Source of the DNA: CAZIRF01 sp964541755
Lineage (GTDB): Bacteria > Spirochaetota > Spirochaetia > Treponematales > Breznakiellaceae
DNA: 64,000 bases
Direction: 5' to 3'
Assembly (NCBI GenBank): GCA_964541755.1
Contig: CAZIRF010000007.1
Coordinates: forward strand, 27,350-91,349
In this document: positions 1 to 8,244 of the stretch, piece by piece
How the letters are laid out: every line of letters begins with the position of its first letter
Position numbering within the stretch: the stretch's first letter is position 1
The notes under the pieces: model-generated
The model's input: only the letters and a program-made list of their open reading frames with translations
The model's database searches: none
What the model was told of the DNA's origin: nothing
Program-made: the position numbers and the translations under genes

Positions 1-1612
1 GTAATCCCCTACGATACATGGGGGTCTCATTTGGGCAGAGGCTCATGATCCGCCGGATGCCTTCTATACGCTCTGTAGGGTCGTGGGTAACGTGGAGGGC
101 GGTGGTGAGCCCCAAAGCGAGCACTTCTCCCAGGATGTCCAGGACCTGTGTTCGACTTGCCCGGTCGAGTCCCTGGCAGGGCTCGTCGAGAATGAGCAGG
201 CGGGGCAATTTGATGAGTGCGCGCAAAATGATAATGACGCGTTGTGGCCCCCAATCCAGCGAGGCGAATGCGCGATCTTCCTGGCCTGCGAAACCGGCGA
301 AGCCGAGCCAATGGCGGGCGAGCAGGCGAGTGCTTTCGCCCATGGGCTGATACAGGCCAATGCTGTCGTGCAAGCCCGACGCCAAGACTTCGTCCAGGCG
401 GGTGTCGCCCAGCAGGCGGTACTCGCGGTGTACGTGCCAGGAGACCTGTCCCATCTCCCGTTTGAGGTCCCATATTGTCTCGCCCGAGCCTCTTTTTCTG
501 CCCATGATGTAGACATTATTGGAGAATGCCTGGGTGTTTTCGCCGCTGACAAGACCCAGAAGGGTCGTCTTGCCGCTCCCGTTGGGGCCCTCGAGCCGCC
601 AGTGTTCGCCCTCCCGAATGTGCCAGCAGACGTCGCGGAGGACCTGGTGTTCGCCCCAGCCCACGTTTACGTTTTCGAGTGCGATCAGCGGGGTGGCAGT
701 GCCGTCAAAATCGGCAAACAGGGAGGCCCCAAGCCCTTCCTGGGCGTGGGCTTCGGTGGCGAGTTGGCGAATTTCTGTTGCGAAGTTGCTGCGGTCCTTC
801 TTTGGGGTCGCGCCGTTTGTTGCCCGGGGACATCCCTCTCCTGCATGGACAATCTGCGGCCCGTCGAGGACGAGTGCGTGGTCGAAGTTTTGCTGCGTCT
901 GGTCAAGATCGCGTTCAATACTGATAGTTGTCGCCCGTGGCCTCTTGGCCTGGGGGCCGGGCCCCCAAAGGCTTTCGTTTTGCCATGTAGCGAGAGCTTC
1001 CCGCATCGTCTGGCGACTGCGTTTGTCGAGGGCGTCAAAGAGTTCATCCAGGATGAGGAGATCCGGCCGCGACAGGAGGCAGCGGGCGAGGAGGCTGCGG
1101 CGCAGCTCCCCGGTCGACAGGAAGCGCAGGCCGCGGTCGAGGAAGGGCTCGAGCGCACACAGGGCGATGATGCGTTCTGCTTCCGCAGGGAGGGGAAGCG
1201 GGGTGATTGTATCAGGGGGCGTGTTCTGCAGGCTGTCTGTGTGCTGGTCTCTGTGGTCCCGGTATCCGGCAGCGAGAAATTCGCGCACGCTGCGCCCCCT
1301 GGCGATTCCGCCCTCGACAAATTCGGAGTCATCGTTGCGCAGCTCCTCCTCGATGAGGGCGGCCATATCGTCAAAAGAGAGCGATACGACGCAGAGCGGG
1401 TGCTTGTCCCCGTGCTGTGGGCTGCCTGCTTCGAGGCCCTTTTTCAAGGATATCGCCATGCGCGAGAGGCGTGAATCGCTGCGGTCAACCCAAATCCAGC
1501 GTTCTCCCCGACCCGGCGTCAATGAAAGCTTGGCGGGGAGTCGGAGTTCTTCGAGTTTTTGATCCAGGTCTTCGGGGATACTGCACAGGAGTTCGCCTTC
1601 TCCTTTATGCAT
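1..1612 (-). CDS. ModF/PhrA-like duplicated ABC ATPase, 3' end cut by window edge
   Basis: The reverse-strand frame is open for 537 codons and runs off the window. It aligns from memory along nearly all of E. coli ModF (about 490 aa), so only a few C-terminal residues are probably missing. There are two ABC domains and no membrane segment. Domain 2 has Walker A GPNGSGKT (342-349), Walker B LLILDEP (472-478) and an H-loop His near 510, but its signature reads LDWGPQ. Domain 1 keeps LSTGEL (165-170) and LLILDE (185-190), yet its Walker A site (about 40-52) is degenerate, with no GxxGxGK. ModF is a soluble ATPase of uncertain role beside molybdate-uptake genes in enterics; no mod genes are seen here. 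The ATG at 1612 overlaps the stop of the upstream regulator by 8 nt, suggesting translational coupling; a GTG at 1624 is an alternative start. Confidence 0.8.
   Translation of the reverse strand, partial: MHKGEGELLCSIPEDLDQKLEELRLPAKLSLTPGRGERWIWVDRSDSRLSRMAISLKKGLEAGSPQHGDKHPLCVVSLSFDDMAALIEEELRNDDSEFVEGGIARGRSVREFLAAGYRDHRDQHTDSLQNTPPDTITPLPLPAEAERIIALCALEPFLDRGLRFLSTGELRRSLLARCLLSRPDLLILDELFDALDKRSRQTMREALATWQNESLWGPGPQAKRPRATTISIERDLDQTQQNFDHALVLDGPQIVHAGEGCPRATNGATPKKDRSNFATEIRQLATEAHAQEGLGASLFADFDGTATPLIALENVNVGWGEHQVLRDVCWHIREGEHWRLEGPNGSGKTTLLGLVSGENTQAFSNNVYIMGRKRGSGETIWDLKREMGQVSWHVHREYRLLGDTRLDEVLASGLHDSIGLYQPMGESTRLLARHWLGFAGFAGQEDRAFASLDWGPQRVIIILRALIKLPRLLILDEPCQGLDRASRTQVLDILGEVLALGLTTALHVTHDPTERIEGIRRIMSLCPNETPMYRRGL
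921..928 (+). repeat. Copy of dispersed CTGATAGT motif (coding)
   Basis: Exact CTGATAGT core followed by TGTCGCCCG, inside the ModF-like gene. It lies next to a Gly/Pro/Arg-rich stretch (residues about 216-226) that looks extra relative to E. coli ModF. Confidence 0.4.
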
Positions 1613-2510
1613 GTCGTCGTCCCCCACAGTCTTTTTCCATGATGTCTGCAAGGGCTTCCCGCATACGGGCTCCCCGGGGGCCGCCCCCCGTCTTTCGCTG
1701 TATGAAGCCAATGTCGTAGTCGCCCAGGGCCGGGCAGGCGAAGGGTTCGAGGCCGTCTGCAAAGGGGCCCTGTTCGAGCACGAGCGAGGGGACAAGGCCT
1801 ATGCCCAAGCCCAGCCGTACGAGGGCGAGGAGGGCTTCGTTCCCGGCGGTCTCTGCGGCGATCTGCGGGGCGATGCCCGCTTTCCTCTGGGCCCGGTCGA
1901 GGCGCTCGCGCGCGAGGCCGGCCCGCGGGAGTATGAGCGGAATTGCTTCAAGATCTTCAAGGCGGGCCGGGTTCGAGAGATGCCAGGGGCCCCTTGTGCT
2001 GCTTGCGAATACGAGGGGGGTGCGATAGACAGACCAGGAATCGAGGTCCGGGTAGCCGCCCGCCGGCAGGGCCGATACGGCGATATCGGCCTGTTCCTCG
2101 CGCACCCTGCGGGCGCCCTCTGCCGGGTCGCCGGTTTCCACCTCGAGGCGCAGCGAGGGCCATGTGCGGTGGAGAGCTTCGGCAAAGGGCGGCACAATTG
2201 AATAGCAGGCGGTAACCGACGCGTAGAGGCGGACGCTGCCCCCCAATTGGCCGGCGCTCGCGGCCAAGCGTGCGGGGAGGTCTCCGCGGCGCAGGAGGAC
2301 TTCCTGCGTAAACGAGAGAAACTCTTCCCCTTCGCGAGTCAGGCGAACCGTGCGCGTGTCCCTGTCTATCAGTCTGTACCCCGATTCCGCCTCGAGACGC
2401 GCGACGAGGCGACTGAGGGCGGATGGGCTCATGTTGAGGGCAGCCGCGGCATGTGCGAAGTGTTTTTCGCGGGCCAGGACGCGAAAGGCGGCGAGTTCGT
2501 GAAAATCCAT
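1605..2510 (-). CDS. ilvY: LysR-family regulator, IlvY-like
   Basis: A LysR-type regulator of 301 aa. The N-terminal winged HTH (about residues 1-60) contains the usual MSPSALSRLVARLE recognition region, and a two-lobed effector domain follows. From memory it resembles E. coli IlvY along its length, for example MDxxxLxxFxxLA at the start and SVTACYSIVPP in the effector domain. IlvY activates ilvC when acetolactate or acetohydroxybutyrate is present, and an E. coli-like ilvC lies 1.3 kb away, which supports the assignment. The start was placed at MDFHEL, where LysR homology begins; upstream in-frame codons are not conserved. It diverges from a GGDEF gene across 83 bp, and its stop overlaps the ModF-like start. 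Confidence 0.75.
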   Translation of the reverse strand: MDFHELAAFRVLAREKHFAHAAAALNMSPSALSRLVARLEAESGYRLIDRDTRTVRLTREGEEFLSFTQEVLLRRGDLPARLAASAGQLGGSVRLYASVTACYSIVPPFAEALHRTWPSLRLEVETGDPAEGARRVREEQADIAVSALPAGGYPDLDSWSVYRTPLVFASSTRGPWHLSNPARLEDLEAIPLILPRAGLARERLDRAQRKAGIAPQIAAETAGNEALLALVRLGLGIGLVPSLVLEQGPFADGLEPFACPALGDYDIGFIQRKTGGGPRGARMREALADIMEKDCGGRRHA

Positions 2511-2593
2511 GGCGCCATCCTGCCGTAAAGACAGGCCGTGGGCAAGCGGTCTTGCAGAGAGCTCGCCGGGGAATAATACTTGAGGCATACACC

Positions 2594-3562
2594 ATGAATG
2601 TGCCATGTCTTTCGTTGAATATTTTTTGCATGATCTTCGCGTTGGTTCCGGCGATCGGGCTCAAGGGGCGTCTGCATGCCCCCTCTGCTCGAGGGGCTCT
2701 TTTTGTCTTGATGGCTGTTTCTGTTATTCTCATGCTCGCCCTCGAGAATCTGACCATGGGGCTCGATGATTTGCCCCATCCTCCGCGGATGGGAATCTAC
2801 ATCGCGAATGCCTTTTACTTTATTTTACATCCTCTGCCCAGTTTGAGTTTCATTCTCTATGCCGACTACCTCATTGCCCCGCGTCAAAAGGTATTCGGGC
2901 CGGTGGCCCTCCTGGTCTTGGGATATACCCTTTTCAATACCCTGCTCTTTTTCCCCATTCCCGCCATCGCAGGGAGCGTCCTTCAACTCGCCTGGCAGGG
3001 CATGAACTACATTTGGCCCGGGGCCTGTGTGTCCCTGCTCATTCTCTATGTCCAGATGCAGATGCGGGAGCTCAACGAGGATTACCTTACGAGCGCATTC
3101 AACAGGCGATACCTTGACTACTATCTTGCCTCGCGCATGAATACCTGGACACCCTCCCGCGGTTTTGCGGGGCTCATGATCGATATGGACGATTTTAAGG
3201 GAATAAACGATCGTTTCGGGCATGCGGCCGGGGACCAGGCCCTGGTGGTTGCGGTTGAAGTGATTCAGCGGGCCCTGCGCCATATGGATGTCATCGCCCG
3301 TTTTGCGGGCGATGAGTTTGTGGTTGTCCTCGAAATGGGGGAACGCGCAGATTATCAGAGTGTGATTGCACGTATTTACCAGGAGATAGGGAAAGAAAAC
3401 AGGGAGCGACGCTGTGCCTGTCCCCTGTCCTTCAGTATTGGGGGGGCTGTGTACAGCCCGGTGCGTCATCGGGACGCGCAGGTTTTTTTTCGGGCGATCG
3501 ACCAGGATATGTACCGCGAAAAACTCTACCGCAAGGCCTTGGTGCCGACACTCGGGGAGTAG
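2594..3562 (+). CDS. Membrane diguanylate cyclase (GGDEF domain)
   Basis: A 322-aa protein with about five hydrophobic segments (roughly 7-23, 34-56, 67-93, 100-121 and 138-155), followed by a GGDEF domain from about residue 160. The active-site loop reads AGDEF (238-242), a variant usually compatible with activity. RxxD at 229-232, five residues ahead, is the standard c-di-GMP inhibitory site. It should therefore make c-di-GMP from two GTP and be product-inhibited. The ligand of the membrane part is unknown. The start at 2594 places the first membrane segment at the N terminus and has a weak GAGG upstream. It sits between ilvY and ilvC and is divergent from ilvY, so an IlvY-type promoter could control it (inference). 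Confidence 0.85.
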   Translation: MNVPCLSLNIFCMIFALVPAIGLKGRLHAPSARGALFVLMAVSVILMLALENLTMGLDDLPHPPRMGIYIANAFYFILHPLPSLSFILYADYLIAPRQKVFGPVALLVLGYTLFNTLLFFPIPAIAGSVLQLAWQGMNYIWPGACVSLLILYVQMQMRELNEDYLTSAFNRRYLDYYLASRMNTWTPSRGFAGLMIDMDDFKGINDRFGHAAGDQALVVAVEVIQRALRHMDVIARFAGDEFVVVLEMGERADYQSVIARIYQEIGKENRERRCACPLSFSIGGAVYSPVRHRDAQVFFRAIDQDMYREKLYRKALVPTLGE

Positions 3563-3622
3563 CGGGGTCTTTTTGCCGCTGCCAAACAGCCATGGGGGGA
3601 CCCGCTCCCGGAGGACGCGGTG

Positions 3623-3645
3623 CGGAGAGAACTATCAGTATAAAT
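3623..3645 (-). repeat. Copy of dispersed CTGATAGT motif, upstream of ilvC
   Basis: The reverse strand carries ATACTGATAGT followed by TCTCTCCG, one of the long matches to the motif family. It lies 160 bp upstream of ilvC. Relative to the downstream gene it reads CGGAG-N4-ACTATCAGTATAAAT, the same orientation as the other two copies found upstream of genes. Confidence 0.5.
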
Positions 3646-3663
3646 GATTAATATGCAATACTG

Positions 3664-3682
3664 AAGTGAGAATATTTCACTT
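3664..3682. promoter_or_regulatory. Dyad upstream of ilvC, possible IlvY operator
   Basis: Perfect inverted repeat AAGTGA-N7-TCACTT in an AT-rich pocket 116 bp upstream of ilvC. The size and spacing suit a LysR-type operator. That IlvY binds it is inference from gene proximity. The rest of the 235-bp gap (3563-3797) holds AT-rich promoter-like sequence but no gene that I can see. Confidence 0.35.
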
Positions 3683-3797
3683 TACGCACGTATCGCTTTT
3701 TGATATACCTATGGTGGCCCCGGGTCTGTCCTGCGGGTACATGACGGGGTTCCGGCGGGCATGTTTGCGTTCGCGACCGGGCCCACAGGAGCATACC

Positions 3798-5267
3798 ATG
3801 AATTACTTCAATTCGATCCCCTGGCGCGTGGCCCTCATGCAGCTTGGCACCTGCCGCTTTATGGAGAAGGCTGAACTCTGTGAAGGCGTTGTCGCGCTCA
3901 AGGGCAAGAAGATCGTCATTGTGGGCTGCGGCGCACAGGGCCTCAATCAGGGTCTCAACCTGCGTGACAGCGGGCTCGATGTGAGCTACGCCCTGCGCAA
4001 GGAGGCCATCGCCGAAAAGCGCGCCAGCTGGAAATCGGCCACCGAGAACGGCTTTACCGTGGGCACCTACGAGGAGCTCATCCCCTCTGCCGACCTCGTG
4101 GGCAACCTTACCCCGGACAAACAGCATTCCAACGTAATCGCGGCGGTCATGCCCCTCATGAAGAAGGGCTCGTCGCTCTGGTACAGCCACGGCTTCAACA
4201 TTGTTGAAGAGGGCATGCAGATTCGCAAGGATATCACCGTTGTGATGATGGCTCCCAAGGGTCCGGGTACCGAGGTTCGCACCGAGTATTCGCGCGGGTT
4301 CGGCATCCCCACCCTTATTGCCGTTCACCCGGAAAACGACCCCGAGAACAAGGGCTGGGCGATTGCCAAGGCCCTCGCCTGCGGAACCGGCGGCGACAAG
4401 GCCGGTGTTCTGGCGTCGAGCTTCGTCGCCGAGGTCAAGAGCGACCTCATGGGCGAGCAGACCATACTCTGCGGCATGCTCCAGACCGGCAGCCTCCTCT
4501 GCTTCGACAAGATGGTGGAGAAGGGTATCGACAAGGCCTGGGCCGCCAAGTTCATCCAGTTTGGCTGGGAGCGCATCACCGAGGCCCTCAAGTTCGGCGG
4601 TATCACCGGCATGATGGACCGCCTCTCGAATCCCGCCAAGCTCAAGGCCAACGCCCTGTCCAAAGAGCTCAAGGCCATCATGGCTCCCCTGTACCAGAAG
4701 CACCAAGATGATATTATCAGCGGGAAGTTCTCCTCGACGATGATGGAAGACTGGGCCGCCGGCGACAAGGACCTCCTCGCCTGGCGCGAAGCCACCGGGA
4801 AGACCGCTTTCGAAAACACTTCTCCCGCCAGCGTCGATATTGACGACCAGGAGTACTTCGACAAGGGTATCCTCATGGTCGCGATGGTCAAGGCCGGCGT
4901 CGAGCTCGCCTTCGAGACCATGGTCGATGCGGGCATCAAGCCGGAGAGCGCCTACTACGAGAGCCTCCACGAGACCCCCCTTATCGCCAACCTCATTGCG
5001 CGCAAGAAGCTCTACGAGATGAACAAGGTTATCAGCGATACGGCAGAGTACGGCTGTTACCTCTTCGACAATGCCTGTCGCCCCCTGCTCAAGGACTTCA
5101 TGGCAAAGGTCGACACCGATATCATCGGGAAGGGCCTTGTCGTCAAGACCAACGCGGTCTCCAACCGCGAGCTCGTCCAGGTCAACGAGGAGATCCGCAA
5201 TCACGGCGTCGAAAAGATCGGCAAGGTCCTGCGGGCCTACATGACTGCGATGAAACCGGTTGTTTGA
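3798..5267 (+). CDS. ilvC: Ketol-acid reductoisomerase, class II (long form)
   Basis: A 489-aa KARI converting 2-acetolactate or 2-aceto-2-hydroxybutyrate to the dihydroxy-acids in valine, isoleucine and leucine synthesis, using NADPH and Mg2+ in the cytoplasm. The Rossmann motif IVGCGAQG lies near residues 36-43. The duplicated knotted C-terminal domain gives the class II length (E. coli IlvC is 491 aa) rather than the roughly 330 aa of class I. Similarity to E. coli IlvC is very high by eye, with long identical blocks such as LMGEQTILCGMLQ. The start ATG follows CAGGAG by 7 nt. The last codons (Val-Val-stop) form the left arm of a perfect hairpin. With an IlvY homologue nearby, a shared lateral origin with gammaproteobacterial ilvYC is possible but unproven. 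Confidence 0.96.
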   Translation: MNYFNSIPWRVALMQLGTCRFMEKAELCEGVVALKGKKIVIVGCGAQGLNQGLNLRDSGLDVSYALRKEAIAEKRASWKSATENGFTVGTYEELIPSADLVGNLTPDKQHSNVIAAVMPLMKKGSSLWYSHGFNIVEEGMQIRKDITVVMMAPKGPGTEVRTEYSRGFGIPTLIAVHPENDPENKGWAIAKALACGTGGDKAGVLASSFVAEVKSDLMGEQTILCGMLQTGSLLCFDKMVEKGIDKAWAAKFIQFGWERITEALKFGGITGMMDRLSNPAKLKANALSKELKAIMAPLYQKHQDDIISGKFSSTMMEDWAAGDKDLLAWREATGKTAFENTSPASVDIDDQEYFDKGILMVAMVKAGVELAFETMVDAGIKPESAYYESLHETPLIANLIARKKLYEMNKVISDTAEYGCYLFDNACRPLLKDFMAKVDTDIIGKGLVVKTNAVSNRELVQVNEEIRNHGVEKIGKVLRAYMTAMKPVV

Positions 5268-5372
5268 GCGACATCCTGTCGCTCAAACAACTTGGCCGAA
5301 TGCGCCTCGCGCATTCGGCTATATGGGAGCAGCGTACATCCTTGTACGCCGCTGAGGTGACGTCCTGTCACT
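5259..5372. repeat. Cluster of four hairpins at the ilvC 3' end
   Basis: Four inverted repeats in 114 bp. First, 14-bp arms at 5259-5272 and 5278-5291 with loop ATCCT, whose left arm is ilvC's own last codons. Second, 10-bp arms at 5295-5304 and 5310-5319 with loop CCTCG. Third, GCGTAC-ATCCTT-GTACGC at 5332-5349. Fourth, GTGAC-GTCCT-GTCAC around 5357-5371. Stem sequences are unrelated, while three loops are near-identical (ATCCT, ATCCTT, GTCCT). No T-run follows, so they are not ordinary terminators. Confidence 0.85.
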
Positions 5373-5408
5373 CTTTCAACATGGTCTGTCGCTCTTGTGT
5401 GATACATG

Positions 5409-5444
5409 AAAAAGCCCCGCGGGCGGGTGCCTGCGGGGCTTTTT
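5409..5444. terminator. Bidirectional Rho-independent terminator
   Basis: A-tract, GCCCCGC stem, loop, GCGGGGC, T-tract. It is symmetric, so it can end both ilvC from the left and the convergent chemoreceptor gene from the right. Confidence 0.9.
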
Positions 5445-5492
5445 GTTTGTTTTAAAGCCTGATGTTGATGCCGGGCGACGGTCCGTTTCCGT

Positions 5493-7193
5493 CTATACCG
5501 CCTCTTCGCCGGCGACTGACTGGGGGCCGGGTGCTGCCGCTTCAATCGAGAGTTCCTCGTTGTGCATGCCCAGAACCTGGTCGCGCATGGTGTCAATCGT
5601 CTTGCGATTGACTTCTCCAAGGGTCTGGAGCTTCTTCGAGATGTCCTGTACGACGTCGAATCGCTTGGCCATTTCCGCTGTTTCGGTGAGGACCCGCTCT
5701 GCGATTGACAAAATGGAGGTAATGCCTTCGCTGGAACGCTCGATGCTCGTCCTGGACTCGACGACCGTCTGTTCGGTGTTGCGGGTAAGGGCGGCAACCG
5801 TCTCGACGGCCTGCATGACGTCGTTTGAACCGCTGGAGACTTCGCGCACACTCAAGAGGAGCTCGTGAATCATGTCGGCGAGCCCCTGAATTTCGCCGCC
5901 GACGTTTTGGAAGAAGGACAGTATGTCCTGATTCTGCTCTGCGACCTTGAGGATTGCCTCCTGGGTCTCCTTGAGGGCTGTCGAAATGACGCGCGAACTG
6001 TTGGCCGCTTCATGGGACAGGTTGCGAATCTGCCCGGCTACGACGGCAAAGCCCCGTCCATGCACCCCGGCGTGGGCAGCCTCGATGGAGGCATTGAGCC
6101 CCAAGAGGTTGGTGCGTTCGGCAACATCCTCTATGAAGGCACTCTTTTCGATCATGCGCATGGCCAGGGTTTGGACCTGCTCGATCGAGGTTCGGATTTC
6201 CGCGAGCTTTACTTCGCCGGTCGAGGCAAATTCTGCCATGCGCTGGACGGCTTCTCCCTTTTGGCTGGCCTGTGTCCCCATGTTTCCAACGGCACTGGCC
6301 ATCTGCTCTATGGCAGAGGAGGCATTGCCCACTTGCAGGGTGTACGACTCGAGGGTTTCCTGCATGGCTATTTGCCGTTGAACGGCAATGCTGTTTTCTT
6401 TCGACGAGCTGTCCAGCGCTCGCGAGAGTTCCTCCATGCCATCGACAATCTGGTCGACCCGGCCGGATACATCGACGATGGCCTCGCGGGTATTGTTGGC
6501 CCCGCTCGCCATGTCTTGGGCAATTTCATCGGCACTGCGCTGGCAGGTGCTTATGGCGGATGACAGGAGGCTGTACTCGTTGCGCGAGCGCACCATTTGC
6601 GCTTCTATGGTCGCGATGAGGTTTTTCTGGCTGCGGGTAATGAGGGCGGCGAAGACCGTGCCAATGCCGGTAAGCAGTATGGTCATGAAGAGGTTCTGGA
6701 CCGCCAAGGTCGTGACGACCTTTCCGTCTGCCGGGAAGGCATCGATGAAGTAGAGGGCCAGGATACCCGCGACGTTGAGGACCCCGGTAATGACGGCCAG
6801 GTACATGTTGGTCGAAAGGAGGGCGGTGACTATCAGCATGAGGCCGCCGATTGTTCCCCAGACGTAGGTCTCGTAGACATTCTTGTAGGCGTCGAACTTG
6901 ATCGCCACGAACAAGATGGCCCAGAGCCCGTAAATGATGAGGGCGGATGCCAATGTGGGTTCTTCGCGGCGGAGCAGGTAGAGAGAACACGCTGCGAGCA
7001 AACCGTAGACAAGCCCGGTCGCACCGGCGACGACAGCGCCGGTGAAAATCATGACCCCGCCAGTGATAACGGCGAGAATCCCCAAAAATACGGCCGTCCA
7101 AGCGACCATGCGCGTTTTGCTTTTGACCAAGAGGGAAGAGTGCTCGTAGGGCGCAAGAACGCGTTTGATAACTTTAAAAGGTATAGCTGCCAT
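5493..7193 (-). CDS. Methyl-accepting chemotaxis protein, polytopic sensor
   Basis: A 566-aa chemoreceptor. The N-terminal 190 residues contain about six hydrophobic segments in pairs and no large periplasmic domain, so sensing is probably within or at the membrane. A long coiled coil follows. The hairpin tip near residues 355-395 contains ERTNLLGLNASIEAAHAG and GRGFAVVA, the conserved CheA/CheW contact region. Glu/Gln pairs typical of methylation sites occur on both arms, and no CheR-binding pentapeptide is seen at the C terminus. Upstream on the coding strand is TATACT at about 7237-7232, a possible -10 element. It is convergent with ilvC across a bidirectional terminator. The ligand is unknown. 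Confidence 0.93.
   Translation of the reverse strand: MAAIPFKVIKRVLAPYEHSSLLVKSKTRMVAWTAVFLGILAVITGGVMIFTGAVVAGATGLVYGLLAACSLYLLRREEPTLASALIIYGLWAILFVAIKFDAYKNVYETYVWGTIGGLMLIVTALLSTNMYLAVITGVLNVAGILALYFIDAFPADGKVVTTLAVQNLFMTILLTGIGTVFAALITRSQKNLIATIEAQMVRSRNEYSLLSSAISTCQRSADEIAQDMASGANNTREAIVDVSGRVDQIVDGMEELSRALDSSSKENSIAVQRQIAMQETLESYTLQVGNASSAIEQMASAVGNMGTQASQKGEAVQRMAEFASTGEVKLAEIRTSIEQVQTLAMRMIEKSAFIEDVAERTNLLGLNASIEAAHAGVHGRGFAVVAGQIRNLSHEAANSSRVISTALKETQEAILKVAEQNQDILSFFQNVGGEIQGLADMIHELLLSVREVSSGSNDVMQAVETVAALTRNTEQTVVESRTSIERSSEGITSILSIAERVLTETAEMAKRFDVVQDISKKLQTLGEVNRKTIDTMRDQVLGMHNEELSIEAAAPGPQSVAGEEAV
6829..6836 (-). repeat. Copy of dispersed CTGATAGT motif (coding)
   Basis: Exact core inside the chemoreceptor gene; flanks match the family only weakly (CACCGCCC after the core). 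Could be a chance occurrence. Confidence 0.2.
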
Positions 7194-7259
7194 GTCGTTA
7201 ATATAGAACCAAAGCTGCTGTATCGCAATGAGTATAGCCGTTTTCGGTACAGATTCGAC

Positions 7260-7290
7260 AAAAAAGGGGCGCTTTTTGGCTTTTACGCCC
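7260..7290 (-). terminator. Terminator of the alpha-hydroxy-acid enzyme gene
   Basis: On the reverse strand, GGGCG, a 14-nt loop, CGCCCC, then a six-T tract directly after the 7293 stop. Confidence 0.75.
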
Positions 7291-7292
7291 GT

Positions 7293-8204
7293 TCAGGCTT
7301 CTTTTGCCCGAAGCCCTTGTTTTCCTGTTTCGGCTGGCTCACAAATGGCGAAGGTGGCTTGAACCGCGTGTCGTATCCCCTGCAAACCGTCCTTCAAGAG
7401 GGCGGTGATGAAGGGCCGGCCGATAAGGACTTCCTTTGCCCCAAGTGCCCGCGCGATCTGGCGGTCGCGGGCAAAGCGTATGCCCCCGTCAACCCAGATT
7501 TCCCCGCAGTGGCGGGCGAGCATGGCCCCGTGTTCGGCGAGGAAGTCGGCCGTGGCGCCGCGGCGGGTTTCGATGCGGCCGCCGTGGTTCGAGACGACCA
7601 CCACATCGGGTTTGAGCTCGCGGACGAGTTCGAGGTCTTCGAGGGTGAATACCCCTTTTATGGCAAAGGGCCGCTGTGCAGCCTTGGCCAAAACCCGCAG
7701 GCTGTAGGCGTCTTTCTTTTCCAGCTGCACGCGGTTTCGCATCGTCAATATGTTGTAGGAGTCGATATCCACGCCCAAGTACTCGGCCTGTTCGCGGGCC
7801 CAGTCGAAGCGTTCGAGAATGCGCTCGTTGGGGTAGGGCTTGCAGAATACCGCGCCGCGCGCACCGGCCGCTTCAAGGGCCTCGATACCGTAGCGCAGCT
7901 TCTCGTCGGGGACGCCGTCGCCTATGGCGAGGGCCACATCCGCACAGAGGGCCGCGTCGATGATGGCGCGGTAAAAGGGGGCCTCGCTCCCGAATCCGAT
8001 ATTTTCAACCGAACCGGTGATGGGGGCCAGGCGCATGTCGGCCGCAGGGCTGTCCTCGTTCACCAGATGTGCGTAGTTAACCCATGCCGCGCAGTTTGCC
8101 TGGAAGTTGGCGCTCTCGAAGGCGCCGCCCATGCCGGGAAGCTCTCCCGTGCATCCGTGCCCGTCGCAGACGGGGCAAAAATGGCATTTGGCCTGTATGT
8201 TCAT
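7293..8204 (-). CDS. FMN-dependent alpha-hydroxy-acid dehydrogenase/oxidase-like protein
   Basis: A 303-aa TIM-barrel protein. The VVSNHGGR segment near residue 207 is the FMN/substrate His-Arg signature of the lactate oxidase/glycolate oxidase family, and IWVDGGIR...ALGAKEVLIGRP is its phosphate-binding end. The N terminus carries a CxxC...C arrangement (CHFCPVCDGHGC, residues 7-18) that I associate with the short anaerobe subgroup; whether it binds metal is unknown. Expected chemistry is FMN-linked oxidation of an L-2-hydroxy acid; substrate and electron acceptor cannot be read from sequence. AAGGA precedes the start by about 7 nt. It lies 40 bp downstream of the esterase gene on the same strand and may be cotranscribed with it. 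Confidence 0.85.
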   Translation of the reverse strand: MNIQAKCHFCPVCDGHGCTGELPGMGGAFESANFQANCAAWVNYAHLVNEDSPAADMRLAPITGSVENIGFGSEAPFYRAIIDAALCADVALAIGDGVPDEKLRYGIEALEAAGARGAVFCKPYPNERILERFDWAREQAEYLGVDIDSYNILTMRNRVQLEKKDAYSLRVLAKAAQRPFAIKGVFTLEDLELVRELKPDVVVVSNHGGRIETRRGATADFLAEHGAMLARHCGEIWVDGGIRFARDRQIARALGAKEVLIGRPFITALLKDGLQGIRHAVQATFAICEPAETGKQGLRAKEA

Positions 8205-8244
8205 GGTACGTCCTTACCCCATTATCGGCATTGATACTTCCATC

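Noticed and set aside
83..1474. Long plus-strand open frame of 463 codons opposite the ModF-like gene
   Set aside because: GC-rich mirror of the reverse-strand gene; no homology, whereas the reverse frame shows ABC motifs along its length.
3648..5204. 518-codon reverse frame opposite ilvC
   Set aside because: Shadow of the highly conserved ilvC coding strand; Leu/Gly/Asp/Val-rich mirror composition with no domain.
6597..8234. 545-codon plus-strand frame across the chemoreceptor and hydroxy-acid genes
   Set aside because: It spans two confidently identified reverse-strand genes and their intergenic terminator; shadow only.
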